DNA of 64,000 nt from Pseudomonas sp. KBW05 (lineage in GTDB: Bacteria > Pseudomonadota > Gammaproteobacteria > Pseudomonadales > Pseudomonadaceae): NCBI RefSeq assembly GCF_003852405.1, contig NZ_QAJM01000018.1, positions 62,001-126,000 on the forward strand. Direction: 5' to 3'. Below, piece after piece: positions 18,571 through 26,347 of the stretch (within the stretch, counting starts at the first letter, position 1; every line of letters starts with the position of its first letter). The translations under genes were made by a program, and so were the position numbers. The notes beneath the pieces were generated by a model. It did no database searches and was not told the DNA's origin. It saw nothing but the letters and a program-made list of their open reading frames with translations.

Positions 18571-18645
18571 TGGCAAGTGAATAAATCACATTGATCGTTC
18601 CAGCCGTTCGGAACTTGGTTATCTGAATTGAAGGTGGACTCGAGC

Positions 18646-20145
18646 ATGAACACTTTAACGCGGTATTTGAATTATTTGATTCTTGGTTTGCTGACGGCAA
18701 TCGTGTCGGTACCCACAACGAGTTGGGGGCATGGATTTGTCGGACTCCCAATTGATAGGCAATCCAACTGTAAAAGCACAGGAGGGCATTGGTCGGGCTA
18801 CATTGTTGATGACGGCTGCAGAACAGCAGCCGCCATAGAGCCAACGGATGCTGACAAAGCTTATCCGACCGATCAGTTCCATGAGTTCTCCATCAATACA
18901 TTTTCAGCCACTACACCTATTAATCAAATATTGGATCAGCTCCAACAAGGGATGGTGTGCTCGGCAAATGACCCCAAAAAGAGAAGCATGTCCGTGCCAA
19001 CAAAAGACTGGACAAAAGAGCCTTTAACTTCAGGGTCGTCGTTGAATATAAAGCTATTTATGACTGCGGTTCACGTACCCAGCCGAGCGTTCGTCTTCAT
19101 CACCAAGCCAGGATTCAACTCTGCAACGACCTCCGTCAGTGTGGGCGACCTTGTGCCCCTTGGCGGTGTTCATCCGATCACAGCAACTGATGTCCAGCAG
19201 CCGCAATCCGGGACAATACCCAAGGGTCTATGGGCTAGTGGCGTAGTGCAGTTACCCGTCGTTCTTCCAAACGGCCAAACCGGCCCAGCTGTAATCGTGG
19301 TGATTTGGGCCAGAGATGATGACAAGGGCGAGACGTTCGTCATGTGCAGTGACGTGACATTTGGAGGGGGGCAAATCCCGGTAAAACGCTATCTCATTGG
19401 GACTTTCGTCGACCCCGCAACCAAAACAGCGAAGCCCGGCGACAGTATCCGTCACCGTGTCATCAGTAATGGCAACGACGTGAGTGACCAGAAAGTAACG
19501 CTTAACGCGAACAACCTGGACCCCACGCAATGGAGTAAGCAGTTGAAGGACCTCATCACCAACCAAGACATCGAGATTGGCCATGAGGAGAATGGAAAAA
19601 TCGAATTCGACGACACAAATGCAAAGAGAAACCACGTGTACTACAAACATGATGGCGCCATGCAGAACATGACGGTCATTGACGGTGAGGGCCCTGCTCC
19701 AACCCCGGTGGCAGAAATTACCGGACCTGTCGACTTGGTTTCCGGACAACCCTATACCTTCACCGGGACGCTTAGAAACGCGCAGAACACCCCACAATAT
19801 GCGTGGGCCCCGGTATTGATCACTAATAACATCAGTTCTAAAACAGTAACCGGACCTGCACCCGTCGTCACACAGCCCACGGACTTTATAGTGCGATTGA
19901 ACACACGCGATGGGCAAACCGGCGCCAACTACACCGCGACACATGCCGTCAGAGTGTCTCCAGCTACAGGTTTCCCTCAATGGAAACCGAATGGCGGCTA
20001 TAACAGCGGCTCAGAAGTATCCAATCATGGCGTGAACTACCGGTGCAAACAGGGAGCCGCCGGAGCATGGTGCGGGCAGGACGTAAATGAACCTGGCAAA
20101 CCTGGCTCCACATTCTGGCAGCGAGCGTGGGACGTTGTTCCTTGA
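18646..20145 (+). CDS. AA10 lytic polysaccharide monooxygenase with C-terminal chitin-binding module
   Basis: Secreted copper enzyme expected to cleave chitin (possibly cellulose) oxidatively. From ATG 18646 (AAGGTGG upstream) the product has 499 residues. The signal peptide ends at Gly28, leaving His29 (HGFVG) as mature residue 1. The second copper histidine is His143 in LFMTAVHVPSRAFVFITKPG, and a Phe in ETFVMCSDVTF fits the axial position. After the AA10 domain (to about 245) come a middle region and a C-terminal carbohydrate-binding module like CBM5/12 or CBM73 (FPQWKPNGGYNSGSEVSNHG ... FWQRAWDVVP). The domain order recalls P. aeruginosa CbpD, a type II secretion substrate. It interrupts the pseudopilin genes, and its base composition is visibly more AT-rich than its neighbours. 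Confidence 0.9.
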   Translation: MNTLTRYLNYLILGLLTAIVSVPTTSWGHGFVGLPIDRQSNCKSTGGHWSGYIVDDGCRTAAAIEPTDADKAYPTDQFHEFSINTFSATTPINQILDQLQQGMVCSANDPKKRSMSVPTKDWTKEPLTSGSSLNIKLFMTAVHVPSRAFVFITKPGFNSATTSVSVGDLVPLGGVHPITATDVQQPQSGTIPKGLWASGVVQLPVVLPNGQTGPAVIVVIWARDDDKGETFVMCSDVTFGGGQIPVKRYLIGTFVDPATKTAKPGDSIRHRVISNGNDVSDQKVTLNANNLDPTQWSKQLKDLITNQDIEIGHEENGKIEFDDTNAKRNHVYYKHDGAMQNMTVIDGEGPAPTPVAEITGPVDLVSGQPYTFTGTLRNAQNTPQYAWAPVLITNNISSKTVTGPAPVVTQPTDFIVRLNTRDGQTGANYTATHAVRVSPATGFPQWKPNGGYNSGSEVSNHGVNYRCKQGAAGAWCGQDVNEPGKPGSTFWQRAWDVVP

Positions 20146-20190
20146 CTCAAGTGCTTATGCACTGACTCGATAACTGCAAGCGCCAAACGT

Positions 20191-20216
20191 TATAGGGCGC
20201 CTAACGGCGCCTTATA
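20191..20216 (+). terminator. Hairpin after the LPMO gene
   Basis: An 11-bp stem (20191-20201 with 20206-20216, TATAGGGCGCC against GGCGCCTTATA with one G-T pair) and a TAAC loop, about 45 bases after the LPMO stop. There is no strong T run, so it may slow or partly end transcription before gspG. Confidence 0.6.
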
Positions 20217-20326
20217 TCGCGCACCGCTACAGTTGAAAGCAGTACAGGTTCTAACGTAGTCCTACCGGCGGTGCCCGCTTGAAAAACGTGGGCCGGAAGA
20301 GTTATACACAACCGCCGGGTATCGTC

Positions 20327-20758
20327 ATGCGCACACGCACGCTTATCCACAGCCCCCAAAGCGGCTTCACCCTGCTGGAGCTGCTCGTCGTCCTGCTGAT
20401 CATCGCCCTCCTCGCCGGCTACGTCGGCCCGAAGATGTTCGATCGCCTGGAACTGGCCAAAGTGCAAACCGCCCAGGGCCAGATGAAGTCCCTTGCCGAC
20501 GCCTTGAACCAGTACCGCCTGGACAACGGCAACTACCCCGACGAAACCCTCGGCCTCAATGCCCTGACTACCCGTCCCGCCAACGCCACCAACTGGCAGG
20601 GACCGTATCTGAAAACGCTGCCGCCCGACCCCTGGGGTAACCCCTATATCTTCAAGAACCCTGGCACTCCACCCAACGACGCCGAGATCATCTCCCTGGG
20701 CCGCGATGGCAAGGCCGGTGGGGTGAACACCTACGCCGACATCGTCTACGGACTGTGA
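20327..20758 (+). CDS. gspG: Major pseudopilin GspG
   Basis: Major pseudopilin of the secretion system; 143 residues from ATG 20327, the usual GspG length. The prepilin site is Gly13 then FTLLELLVVLLIIALLAGYVGPKMF with Glu at +5. The C-terminal half has the GspG signature WQGPYLKTLPPDPWGNPYIF and a likely calcium-binding end (ISLGRDGKAGG). An upstream TTG (20279) could extend the leader, but the ATG form fits the family. The next gene begins one base after the stop. Confidence 0.93.
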   Translation: MRTRTLIHSPQSGFTLLELLVVLLIIALLAGYVGPKMFDRLELAKVQTAQGQMKSLADALNQYRLDNGNYPDETLGLNALTTRPANATNWQGPYLKTLPPDPWGNPYIFKNPGTPPNDAEIISLGRDGKAGGVNTYADIVYGL

Positions 20759-20759
20759 C

Positions 20760-21224
20760 ATGCACACGCTGCGGATGGTCCTGACCCTGTTGTGCCTTAT
20801 CGGCACCGCCCAGGCCAACTGTTGGCAGTTGGCGGCCAGCCGCTATCACGTCGATCCCTTGTTGCTGTACGCCATCGCCAAGGTCGAATCCAACCTCAAC
20901 CCCCGCGCACGCAATATCAACGGCGACGGCAGCCAGGACATCGGCCTGATGCAGATCAACAGCCGCCACTTGCCCGCGCTCGCGCAGTTCGGCATCACCG
21001 AGCAGCACTTGATCAACCAGCCGTGCACCAGTGTGATGGTCGGCGCGTGGATCCTGGCCGGGTTCATTCAGGAACAGGGCTATGGCTGGCAGGCTGTCGG
21101 AGCCTATAACGCGGGCGCCCGGCCGGATCGTGAAGCACGCCGTATGCGCTATGCACGGGCGGTATGGCACTACTACGGCGACCTGGTGCAACAGCGCCAA
21201 CAACTGGCCAGGCAGACGCCATGA
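20760..21224 (+). CDS. Lytic transglycosylase, SLT domain (IpgF/VirB1-like)
   Basis: Periplasmic peptidoglycan-cleaving enzyme of 154 residues with a signal peptide (about 1-19, cleaved after AQA). The SLT catalytic glutamate is Glu43 in LLYAIAKVESNLNPRA; DIGLMQINSRHLP and VGAYNAGARPD are the other family motifs. Such enzymes open the cell wall for large envelope machines and are usual in type III, type IV secretion and some pilus loci, but unusual inside a type II secretion operon. It starts one base after gspG and overlaps gspF by four bases (ATGA). Confidence 0.9.
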   Translation: MHTLRMVLTLLCLIGTAQANCWQLAASRYHVDPLLLYAIAKVESNLNPRARNINGDGSQDIGLMQINSRHLPALAQFGITEQHLINQPCTSVMVGAWILAGFIQEQGYGWQAVGAYNAGARPDREARRMRYARAVWHYYGDLVQQRQQLARQTP

Positions 21225-22405
21225 TCGACATCGACGCGCGCATCATCCGCGACGGCCATTTGCAGACCTTGCGTCTGCAAGCCCTCGACCTCACCCAGGC
21301 GCGCCGGCAACTGCAAGCCGACGGCGCCCAGGTCGTCTCGCTGAAGGCACGTCGCCAACTCAAGCTGCCCAGCCGTCGCGCCAAATTCGCCCTCGGCCTG
21401 TTTATCCAGGAGCTGGTGGTGTTGCTGGACGCCGGCCTGGTGCTGGTGGAAGCCGTGGAAACCCTGCGCGACAAAGCGCCGCCAGGGATCAACCGGCAGG
21501 TCATGAGCGATTTGCTTGCATCGATGTACGAAGGCAATTCACTGTCCAGGGCGATGCAGCTCAAGCCACAGATTTTTCCCGAGCTGTTGATCGCCACCGT
21601 GGCCTCGTCCGAGCACAGCGGCCAACTGGCCGTAGCGCTACGACGTTATCACCATTTCGAAGCGCATCTGGAGACGGTGAAAAAGCGCGTGAGCGGCGCA
21701 CTGATGTACCCCTTGGTGGTGTTGGGCGTGGGCGCGTTGATCCTGCTGTTCCTGTTGTTTTTCGTGATTCCGCGCTTTGCCTCGGTGTTCGATGCGGTGG
21801 CCGACCTGCCCGCCACCGCGCGCTTTATGGTGTGGTGGGGCGCGCTGGTGGATACACGCGGCACCGAGCTGTTGATCGGCCTGGTGCTGGCGATCATCGC
21901 GCTCGTGGTGCTGCTGCGCAGCGCCGCCTTCAAACGCCGGGTCGCCAACCTGTTCTGGAAAATCCCCAGCCTCGGCGCTCAGCGCACGCTGTTTATCCTC
22001 GCGCGCTTTTATCGCACCGCCGGCATGTTGCTGATGGGCGGCATGCCAGTGGTCACGGCGGTGGAAATGTCCGGCGCACTGCTGCCCATCGAGCGCCAGG
22101 CCGACCTGCGCCACGCCATGACCGATATCCAGGCCGGCCAGCCGCTTTCCACGTCCCTGGCGCGCCATCAACTGACCACCGCCGTTGCCGAACGCCTGCT
22201 TCGCGTCGGCGAGCAAAGCGGTGAATTGGCGGCCATGTGCGAGCGTATTGCGCAGTTTCACGACGAAGCGCTGGAGCGCGCCATCGAGCTGTTCAGCAAG
22301 GTTTTCGAACCCTTGCTGATGCTGGTGGTGGGCGGGCTGATCGGCCTGATCGTGTTCATGTTGTACATGCCGATTTTTGAATTGGCAGGATCCATACAGG
22401 GGTAA
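21221..22405 (+). CDS. gspF: Type II secretion inner-membrane platform protein GspF
   Basis: Polytopic platform protein of 394 residues (GspF/PilC family) on which the pseudopilus is assembled. Two repeated T2SSF domains are seen: one near 70-190 (FIQELVVLLDAGLVLVEAVETL) and one near 270-390 (LARFYRTAGMLLMGGMPVVTAVEMSG). Membrane helices lie near 170-195 (VLGVGALILLFLLFFVIPRF), 225-245 and at the C-terminus (LMLVVGGLIGLIVFMLYMPIF). ATG 21221 overlaps the upstream stop. Confidence 0.93.
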   Translation: MIDIDARIIRDGHLQTLRLQALDLTQARRQLQADGAQVVSLKARRQLKLPSRRAKFALGLFIQELVVLLDAGLVLVEAVETLRDKAPPGINRQVMSDLLASMYEGNSLSRAMQLKPQIFPELLIATVASSEHSGQLAVALRRYHHFEAHLETVKKRVSGALMYPLVVLGVGALILLFLLFFVIPRFASVFDAVADLPATARFMVWWGALVDTRGTELLIGLVLAIIALVVLLRSAAFKRRVANLFWKIPSLGAQRTLFILARFYRTAGMLLMGGMPVVTAVEMSGALLPIERQADLRHAMTDIQAGQPLSTSLARHQLTTAVAERLLRVGEQSGELAAMCERIAQFHDEALERAIELFSKVFEPLLMLVVGGLIGLIVFMLYMPIFELAGSIQG

Positions 22406-22409
22406 TGCC

Positions 22410-24047
22410 ATGAGCGAGCAGACGCGGCAGTGGCAAGCGCTAGCGGAGCAGCGCTCGATGTCAGTGGCCAACTACTTGGTGGAAGTGCTGCACGAGTCGC
22501 CCGATCAATTGAGCAGCATTGCCGCGCCACTGGGCTTGATCGCCATCGAGCCCGGTCAGCTGGAACACCATTGGCGTTTCGACGTGTTGTCGCTGCCTCA
22601 GTCGCTGATCCACAACGTGCTCCCCCTGGACTACCAGGGCCAAACCTGCCTGGCGCTGGGCGAGCCGTTTACCCTGGCCAACCGACACTGGCTCCAGTCC
22701 ACCCCTGGCCTGCGCCAGCTGCCCCTGGCCATGAGCCTGCCGGGTGCGGTCAAGGCCCAACTGAAACTGGCCGAAGCCAGCCAGCGCGTGATGCAACCCT
22801 TCGGCGAAGGCGACGAAAACGTCCGCGTCGGCCAGGCCGCCGAAGAGATCTCACTGAGCAGCCTCGCCCGCGATGACAACCCGGTGGTGCGCCTGGTCAA
22901 CTCGATGTTGTTCGACGCCTTGCAAAGCCGCGCCAGCGATATCCATGTGGAAACCAACCCCGAAGGCCTGGAGATCAAGTACCGCATCGACGGCGTGTTG
23001 CAAAAGATGGGCAAAGCCAGCGGCCTGGACATGGCCGAACAGGCGCTGTCACGGATCAAGGTGTTGTCGGAGCTGGATATCGGCGAGCGCCGGGTGCCTC
23101 AGGACGGGCGTTTCAAAATGAAAATCCAGGGCCGCGAGGTGGATTTCCGCGTGTCGATCATGCCCAGCATCCACGGTGAAGACGCGGTGCTGCGCATCCT
23201 CGACAAGTCGCAGCGCGGCGAGTCCCTGAGCCTGGAAAGCCTCGGCCTGGCCGCTGACACCATTGCGCGTATTCGCGTGTTGGCCAGCGAGCCCTACGGC
23301 ATGTTGATCGTCACCGGGCCCACTGGCAGTGGCAAGTCCACGACCCTGTATGCCGCACTCACGGAGATCAATACGGGCGAGCAGAAAATCATCACCATCG
23401 AAGACCCGGTGGAGTATCACTTGGCCGGTGTGACGCAGATCCCGGTCAACGACAAGAAGGGCCTGACATTCGCCCGTGGCCTGCGCTCGATCCTGCGCCA
23501 CGATCCCGACACGATTCTGGTGGGGGAAATCCGCGATGGCGAAACCGCCGGTATCGCCGTGCAAGCCGCCCTGACCGGTCACCGCGTGCTGACCTCGTTG
23601 CACGCCAACAGCGCCTTCAGCGTCCTTGAGCGTTTCAGCTACATGGACGTCGATGCCCACAGCGTGGTGGAAGCCCTCAACGGTGTGGTTGCTCAACGCC
23701 TGGTGCGACGCATCTGCGCGGACTGTGGGGTCACTACCAAACCCGATGCAGAAATCGCTCGGCTCGCCCACTTGACCAGTGCCCAGCTCAAGCAAGGCCA
23801 CTACCGCATCGGCAAAGGCTGCGAGGCCTGCCGCCACACCGGCTATCGCGGGCGGATCGCCCTGGCAGAAGTCCTCGGCATGACCGACAGCATCAAACAA
23901 GGGCTGCTCGACCGCAGTTCGGCAGCCACCTTGCGCGAGCTGGCGCGCGAAGCCGGCCACGTGTTCATCCGCGATATCGCCCTGGCCCACGCGGCCCAGG
24001 GCGATACCACGCTCAAGGAGATCCACCGTGTCATTTCCCTTTACTGA
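22410..24047 (+). CDS. gspE: Type II secretion ATPase GspE
   Basis: Cytoplasmic hexameric ATPase (545 residues from ATG 22410) that powers pseudopilus assembly. It shows an N-terminal N1E-like domain, Walker A GPTGSGKST at 303-311, Asp box ITIEDPVEYHLAGVTQIPVN, Walker B ILVGEIRD at 369-376 and the zinc tetracysteine Cys436/439/471/474. It follows gspF by four bases and its end overlaps the next gene by 20 bases. Confidence 0.94.
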   Translation: MSEQTRQWQALAEQRSMSVANYLVEVLHESPDQLSSIAAPLGLIAIEPGQLEHHWRFDVLSLPQSLIHNVLPLDYQGQTCLALGEPFTLANRHWLQSTPGLRQLPLAMSLPGAVKAQLKLAEASQRVMQPFGEGDENVRVGQAAEEISLSSLARDDNPVVRLVNSMLFDALQSRASDIHVETNPEGLEIKYRIDGVLQKMGKASGLDMAEQALSRIKVLSELDIGERRVPQDGRFKMKIQGREVDFRVSIMPSIHGEDAVLRILDKSQRGESLSLESLGLAADTIARIRVLASEPYGMLIVTGPTGSGKSTTLYAALTEINTGEQKIITIEDPVEYHLAGVTQIPVNDKKGLTFARGLRSILRHDPDTILVGEIRDGETAGIAVQAALTGHRVLTSLHANSAFSVLERFSYMDVDAHSVVEALNGVVAQRLVRRICADCGVTTKPDAEIARLAHLTSAQLKQGHYRIGKGCEACRHTGYRGRIALAEVLGMTDSIKQGLLDRSSAATLRELAREAGHVFIRDIALAHAAQGDTTLKEIHRVISLY

Positions 24048-24753
24048 GCACGTGGTGTGGTTACACAACAGCGGCGCCACGTGGGCCGCCCGCCCGCGCT
24101 GGCGGGGCGCAACCGTATGGCGCGCGGAGCAGGCCGGCGAGCCGTTGGCAGCCTGCGCGCAATTGCTGGAGCAAGCACCGCGCGGGCGCGTGCGGTTTCT
24201 GGACCGGGCCAACGTACTGCTGGGGTTTCCCCATGTGCACTATCTGATGCTGCCATGGCAGACAGGCCTGCACCGCCAGGTTGACTGGCAAGGATTTGCT
24301 GAAGCCGCATTCAACCAGCAGGCCGGTATCGGTGCCGAGGGCTGGCAAGTGCAGGTCGCCAACAGTGCCTTCGGCCATGACCGCCTCGCGGTGGCGATCC
24401 AACGCGACCTGCTGCAAGACCTGCGCGACCTGTTCAAGCTGGCGCGCTTGCCCCTGCTGACCTGCACGCCATTGCTCACGGCCGTGGCCCAGCGCTACTG
24501 GCGGTACCTGCCCGAAGACTGCGTGCTCGCGGTCCCCGAAGCCACCGGCCTCAGTTGCCTCTATCGGCAACAGGGCACGCCGTCCCAGGTGTGCGTGCTG
24601 CCCACCCAACCCGACAGCCTATTGAGCGACAACCTGTTCACTGCCGACCTGCTCGCGCAACGCTCGGCGCCAGCCACGCTGATCGTCGCCAATCGCCCTG
24701 TCGCGCCATGGCTGGGGCCGTTGCATCCCTGGCTGGAGGAAGCCCCGGCATGA
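24028..24753 (+). CDS. Probable GspL/PilM-like cytoplasmic component
   Basis: A 241-residue protein starting at GTG 24028 (AAGGAGAT five to six bases upstream), with no signal peptide or membrane helix. Sequence similarity is too weak for a firm call. Its place between the ATPase gene and genes for PilN-, PilO- and PilP-like proteins is where pilM or the cytoplasmic half of gspL would be; segments such as FLDRANVLLGFPHVHYLMLPW and LPEDCVLAVPEATGLSCLYRQQG would fit an actin-like fold. The function is inferred from context. Confidence 0.5.
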   Translation: MSFPFTEHVVWLHNSGATWAARPRWRGATVWRAEQAGEPLAACAQLLEQAPRGRVRFLDRANVLLGFPHVHYLMLPWQTGLHRQVDWQGFAEAAFNQQAGIGAEGWQVQVANSAFGHDRLAVAIQRDLLQDLRDLFKLARLPLLTCTPLLTAVAQRYWRYLPEDCVLAVPEATGLSCLYRQQGTPSQVCVLPTQPDSLLSDNLFTADLLAQRSAPATLIVANRPVAPWLGPLHPWLEEAPA

Positions 24754-25304
24754 ACTCCAGGCTCACGACCCTCAGGCAACAGTTGCGCGCGGCCCCTGCG
24801 CCCGGGGTGGATTTCCAACACCCCAACGCCGCCCACCGACCGTTGCTGGCGGTGTTATGGCTGCTGGCGCTGGCGCTGCTGTTCAACACCTGGCAGCACT
24901 GGCAGCGCATGGAGCAACAGCAACTGCGCACCGATGAGCTGGAACAGCAATTCATTCAACTGACACGTCGCCAGGAGCAGTTGATCCAGGCTGCCATTCG
25001 CCTGTCGCCCCAGCAAAAACAGCAGCTGGAGGCGTTCTCCAAACAGTCGCAGACGCCCTTTGCACTGATCGACGCAGTCGCCCAGGCCTGGTCCAAGGAG
25101 ATCGCCCTGACGCGGATAGAAGTCAACACCCAGAACCAAGTGCTGCACCTGGACCTGGAAGCCCGGGCATTGGCCGAAGCGTTCCGTTTTGTCGAGCGGC
25201 TCAAGGCCAAGCCGGGGGTGCGTGTGAGCCTGCAACAAAGCGCGCGCAAGCCCAACGACCCGCAACACCCGGTGCAGGTCAAACTCACCGTTGGCGCGGG
25301 GTAA
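24750..25304 (+). CDS. Bitopic membrane protein, GspL-C/PilN-like
   Basis: A 184-residue protein with a short cytoplasmic N-terminus (about 1-30), one membrane helix (about 31-47, LLAVLWLLALALLF), a Gln-rich coiled coil (about 52-100) and a small periplasmic ferredoxin-like domain (KEIALTRIEVNTQNQVLHLDLEARALAEAFRFVERLKAKPGVRVSLQQ). This layout is that of PilN or of the C-terminal half of GspL. It overlaps the upstream gene by four bases and is followed six bases later by the PilO/GspM-like gene. Confidence 0.65.
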   Translation: MNSRLTTLRQQLRAAPAPGVDFQHPNAAHRPLLAVLWLLALALLFNTWQHWQRMEQQQLRTDELEQQFIQLTRRQEQLIQAAIRLSPQQKQQLEAFSKQSQTPFALIDAVAQAWSKEIALTRIEVNTQNQVLHLDLEARALAEAFRFVERLKAKPGVRVSLQQSARKPNDPQHPVQVKLTVGAG

Positions 25305-25310
25305 CCGCCC

Positions 25311-25847
25311 ATGGACATCCTCACTCGTCACCTGCCGCGCCTGCGCTGGCAGCTGATGCAATGGCAACAAGGCCTGGGCTTCTGGGGCTTGTTGGCGCTG
25401 GGGGTGATGGCGGCAACGCTGTTGATTGAAGTGGCGCTGATTCACCCGGCGGGCATCGCCGACCAGCAGCGACGCCAGGAACTGGAGGCCGGTATCGCCG
25501 AACAACCCCAGGATGTGCAGGTCACCGAGCCGGCGGTGGTGGATAAAATGCCCAGCGCCCATGACTTCGCCCCGCGCCTGGAAACGTTGCTGGGCACCCT
25601 CACCCAGCGTGGTTTCATCATTGAACAAACCACCCTGGCCTACTCCGCGCCGGGCGACACCGGGCTGCAACGCCTGGAGGTCGAGATCCCACTCAGCGGC
25701 CCCTACGTGCTGTTGCGCGAAGCCTTGGCGGACGTGGCGCAGCAGCCGGCCGTGCGTATCGAAAGCGTGACCCTGGAACGCAAGGAGATCCTCAGTGGCG
25801 TGCTCACCATCAGCCTCAAAGTCAGCGTCCTGGGGGTGGTGGAATGA
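25311..25847 (+). CDS. Bitopic membrane protein, GspM/PilO-like
   Basis: A 178-residue protein with one membrane helix (about 23-44, FWGLLALGVMAATLLIEVALI), a short linker helix and a periplasmic alpha/beta domain (LETLLGTLTQRGFIIEQTTLAY ... LQRLEVEIPLSGPYVLLREALADVAQQPAVRIESVTLERKE). This matches the PilO/GspM arrangement, which forms dimers with PilN/GspL in the inner-membrane platform. It overlaps the next gene by four bases (ATGA). Confidence 0.65.
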   Translation: MDILTRHLPRLRWQLMQWQQGLGFWGLLALGVMAATLLIEVALIHPAGIADQQRRQELEAGIAEQPQDVQVTEPAVVDKMPSAHDFAPRLETLLGTLTQRGFIIEQTTLAYSAPGDTGLQRLEVEIPLSGPYVLLREALADVAQQPAVRIESVTLERKEILSGVLTISLKVSVLGVVE

Positions 25848-26329
25848 AGCTGCCGCTGTATTTGCGCGCGCTGTTGCTGCTGACCTTGATTGGCTGCGGC
25901 TGGCTGTTCTGGCAAGACGCGCCGCAACGCCCGGCCAACGCGCCTGTGGCGCAAGTTGCCAAACCCATCGACACTGCGACCGTCTCAACGCCCGAACCAC
26001 CGGCGAGCCCAGTGATCGACCTGTTCCCTGCCCAAACCTGGGTCCCGTTGCCGCCGCCGACACCGGTGGACAACTCACCGCCCAAACCACCGCCGTTGCC
26101 CTTCACCGTCGCCGCGCAATGGCGTTACGAGAACCAGGCAAAAATCGTCGTGCTAAGCGGCAATGGCAGCCAATACACCCTGTGCAACCGTTGCGCGGTG
26201 CCCGGGCGCATCGTGCCGGGCAAGATGCTCGACGCGCACTACCGACTGGACAAACTTACCGATACCGCCGTGGTGCTGACCTACATGCCGCTCAAGCATG
26301 TCAGCACCCTGCGCCTGGACACGCGTTGA
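25844..26329 (+). CDS. GspC/PilP-like periplasmic connector
   Basis: A 161-residue protein with an N-terminal membrane anchor (about 7-24; a Cys at 18 follows LTLIG and could be a lipobox-like site), a long Pro-rich linker (about 28-92) and a small C-terminal domain (about 93-161) with FTVAAQWRYENQAKIVVLSGNG, a CNRC pair and ending LKHVSTLRLDTR. The homology-region domain of GspC and PilP, which contacts the secretin, has this size and place. There is no PDZ domain. It directly precedes the secretin gene, as pilP precedes pilQ. Confidence 0.65.
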   Translation: MKLPLYLRALLLLTLIGCGWLFWQDAPQRPANAPVAQVAKPIDTATVSTPEPPASPVIDLFPAQTWVPLPPPTPVDNSPPKPPPLPFTVAAQWRYENQAKIVVLSGNGSQYTLCNRCAVPGRIVPGKMLDAHYRLDKLTDTAVVLTYMPLKHVSTLRLDTR

Positions 26330-26347
26330 CCGGGAAAGGAAACGATC

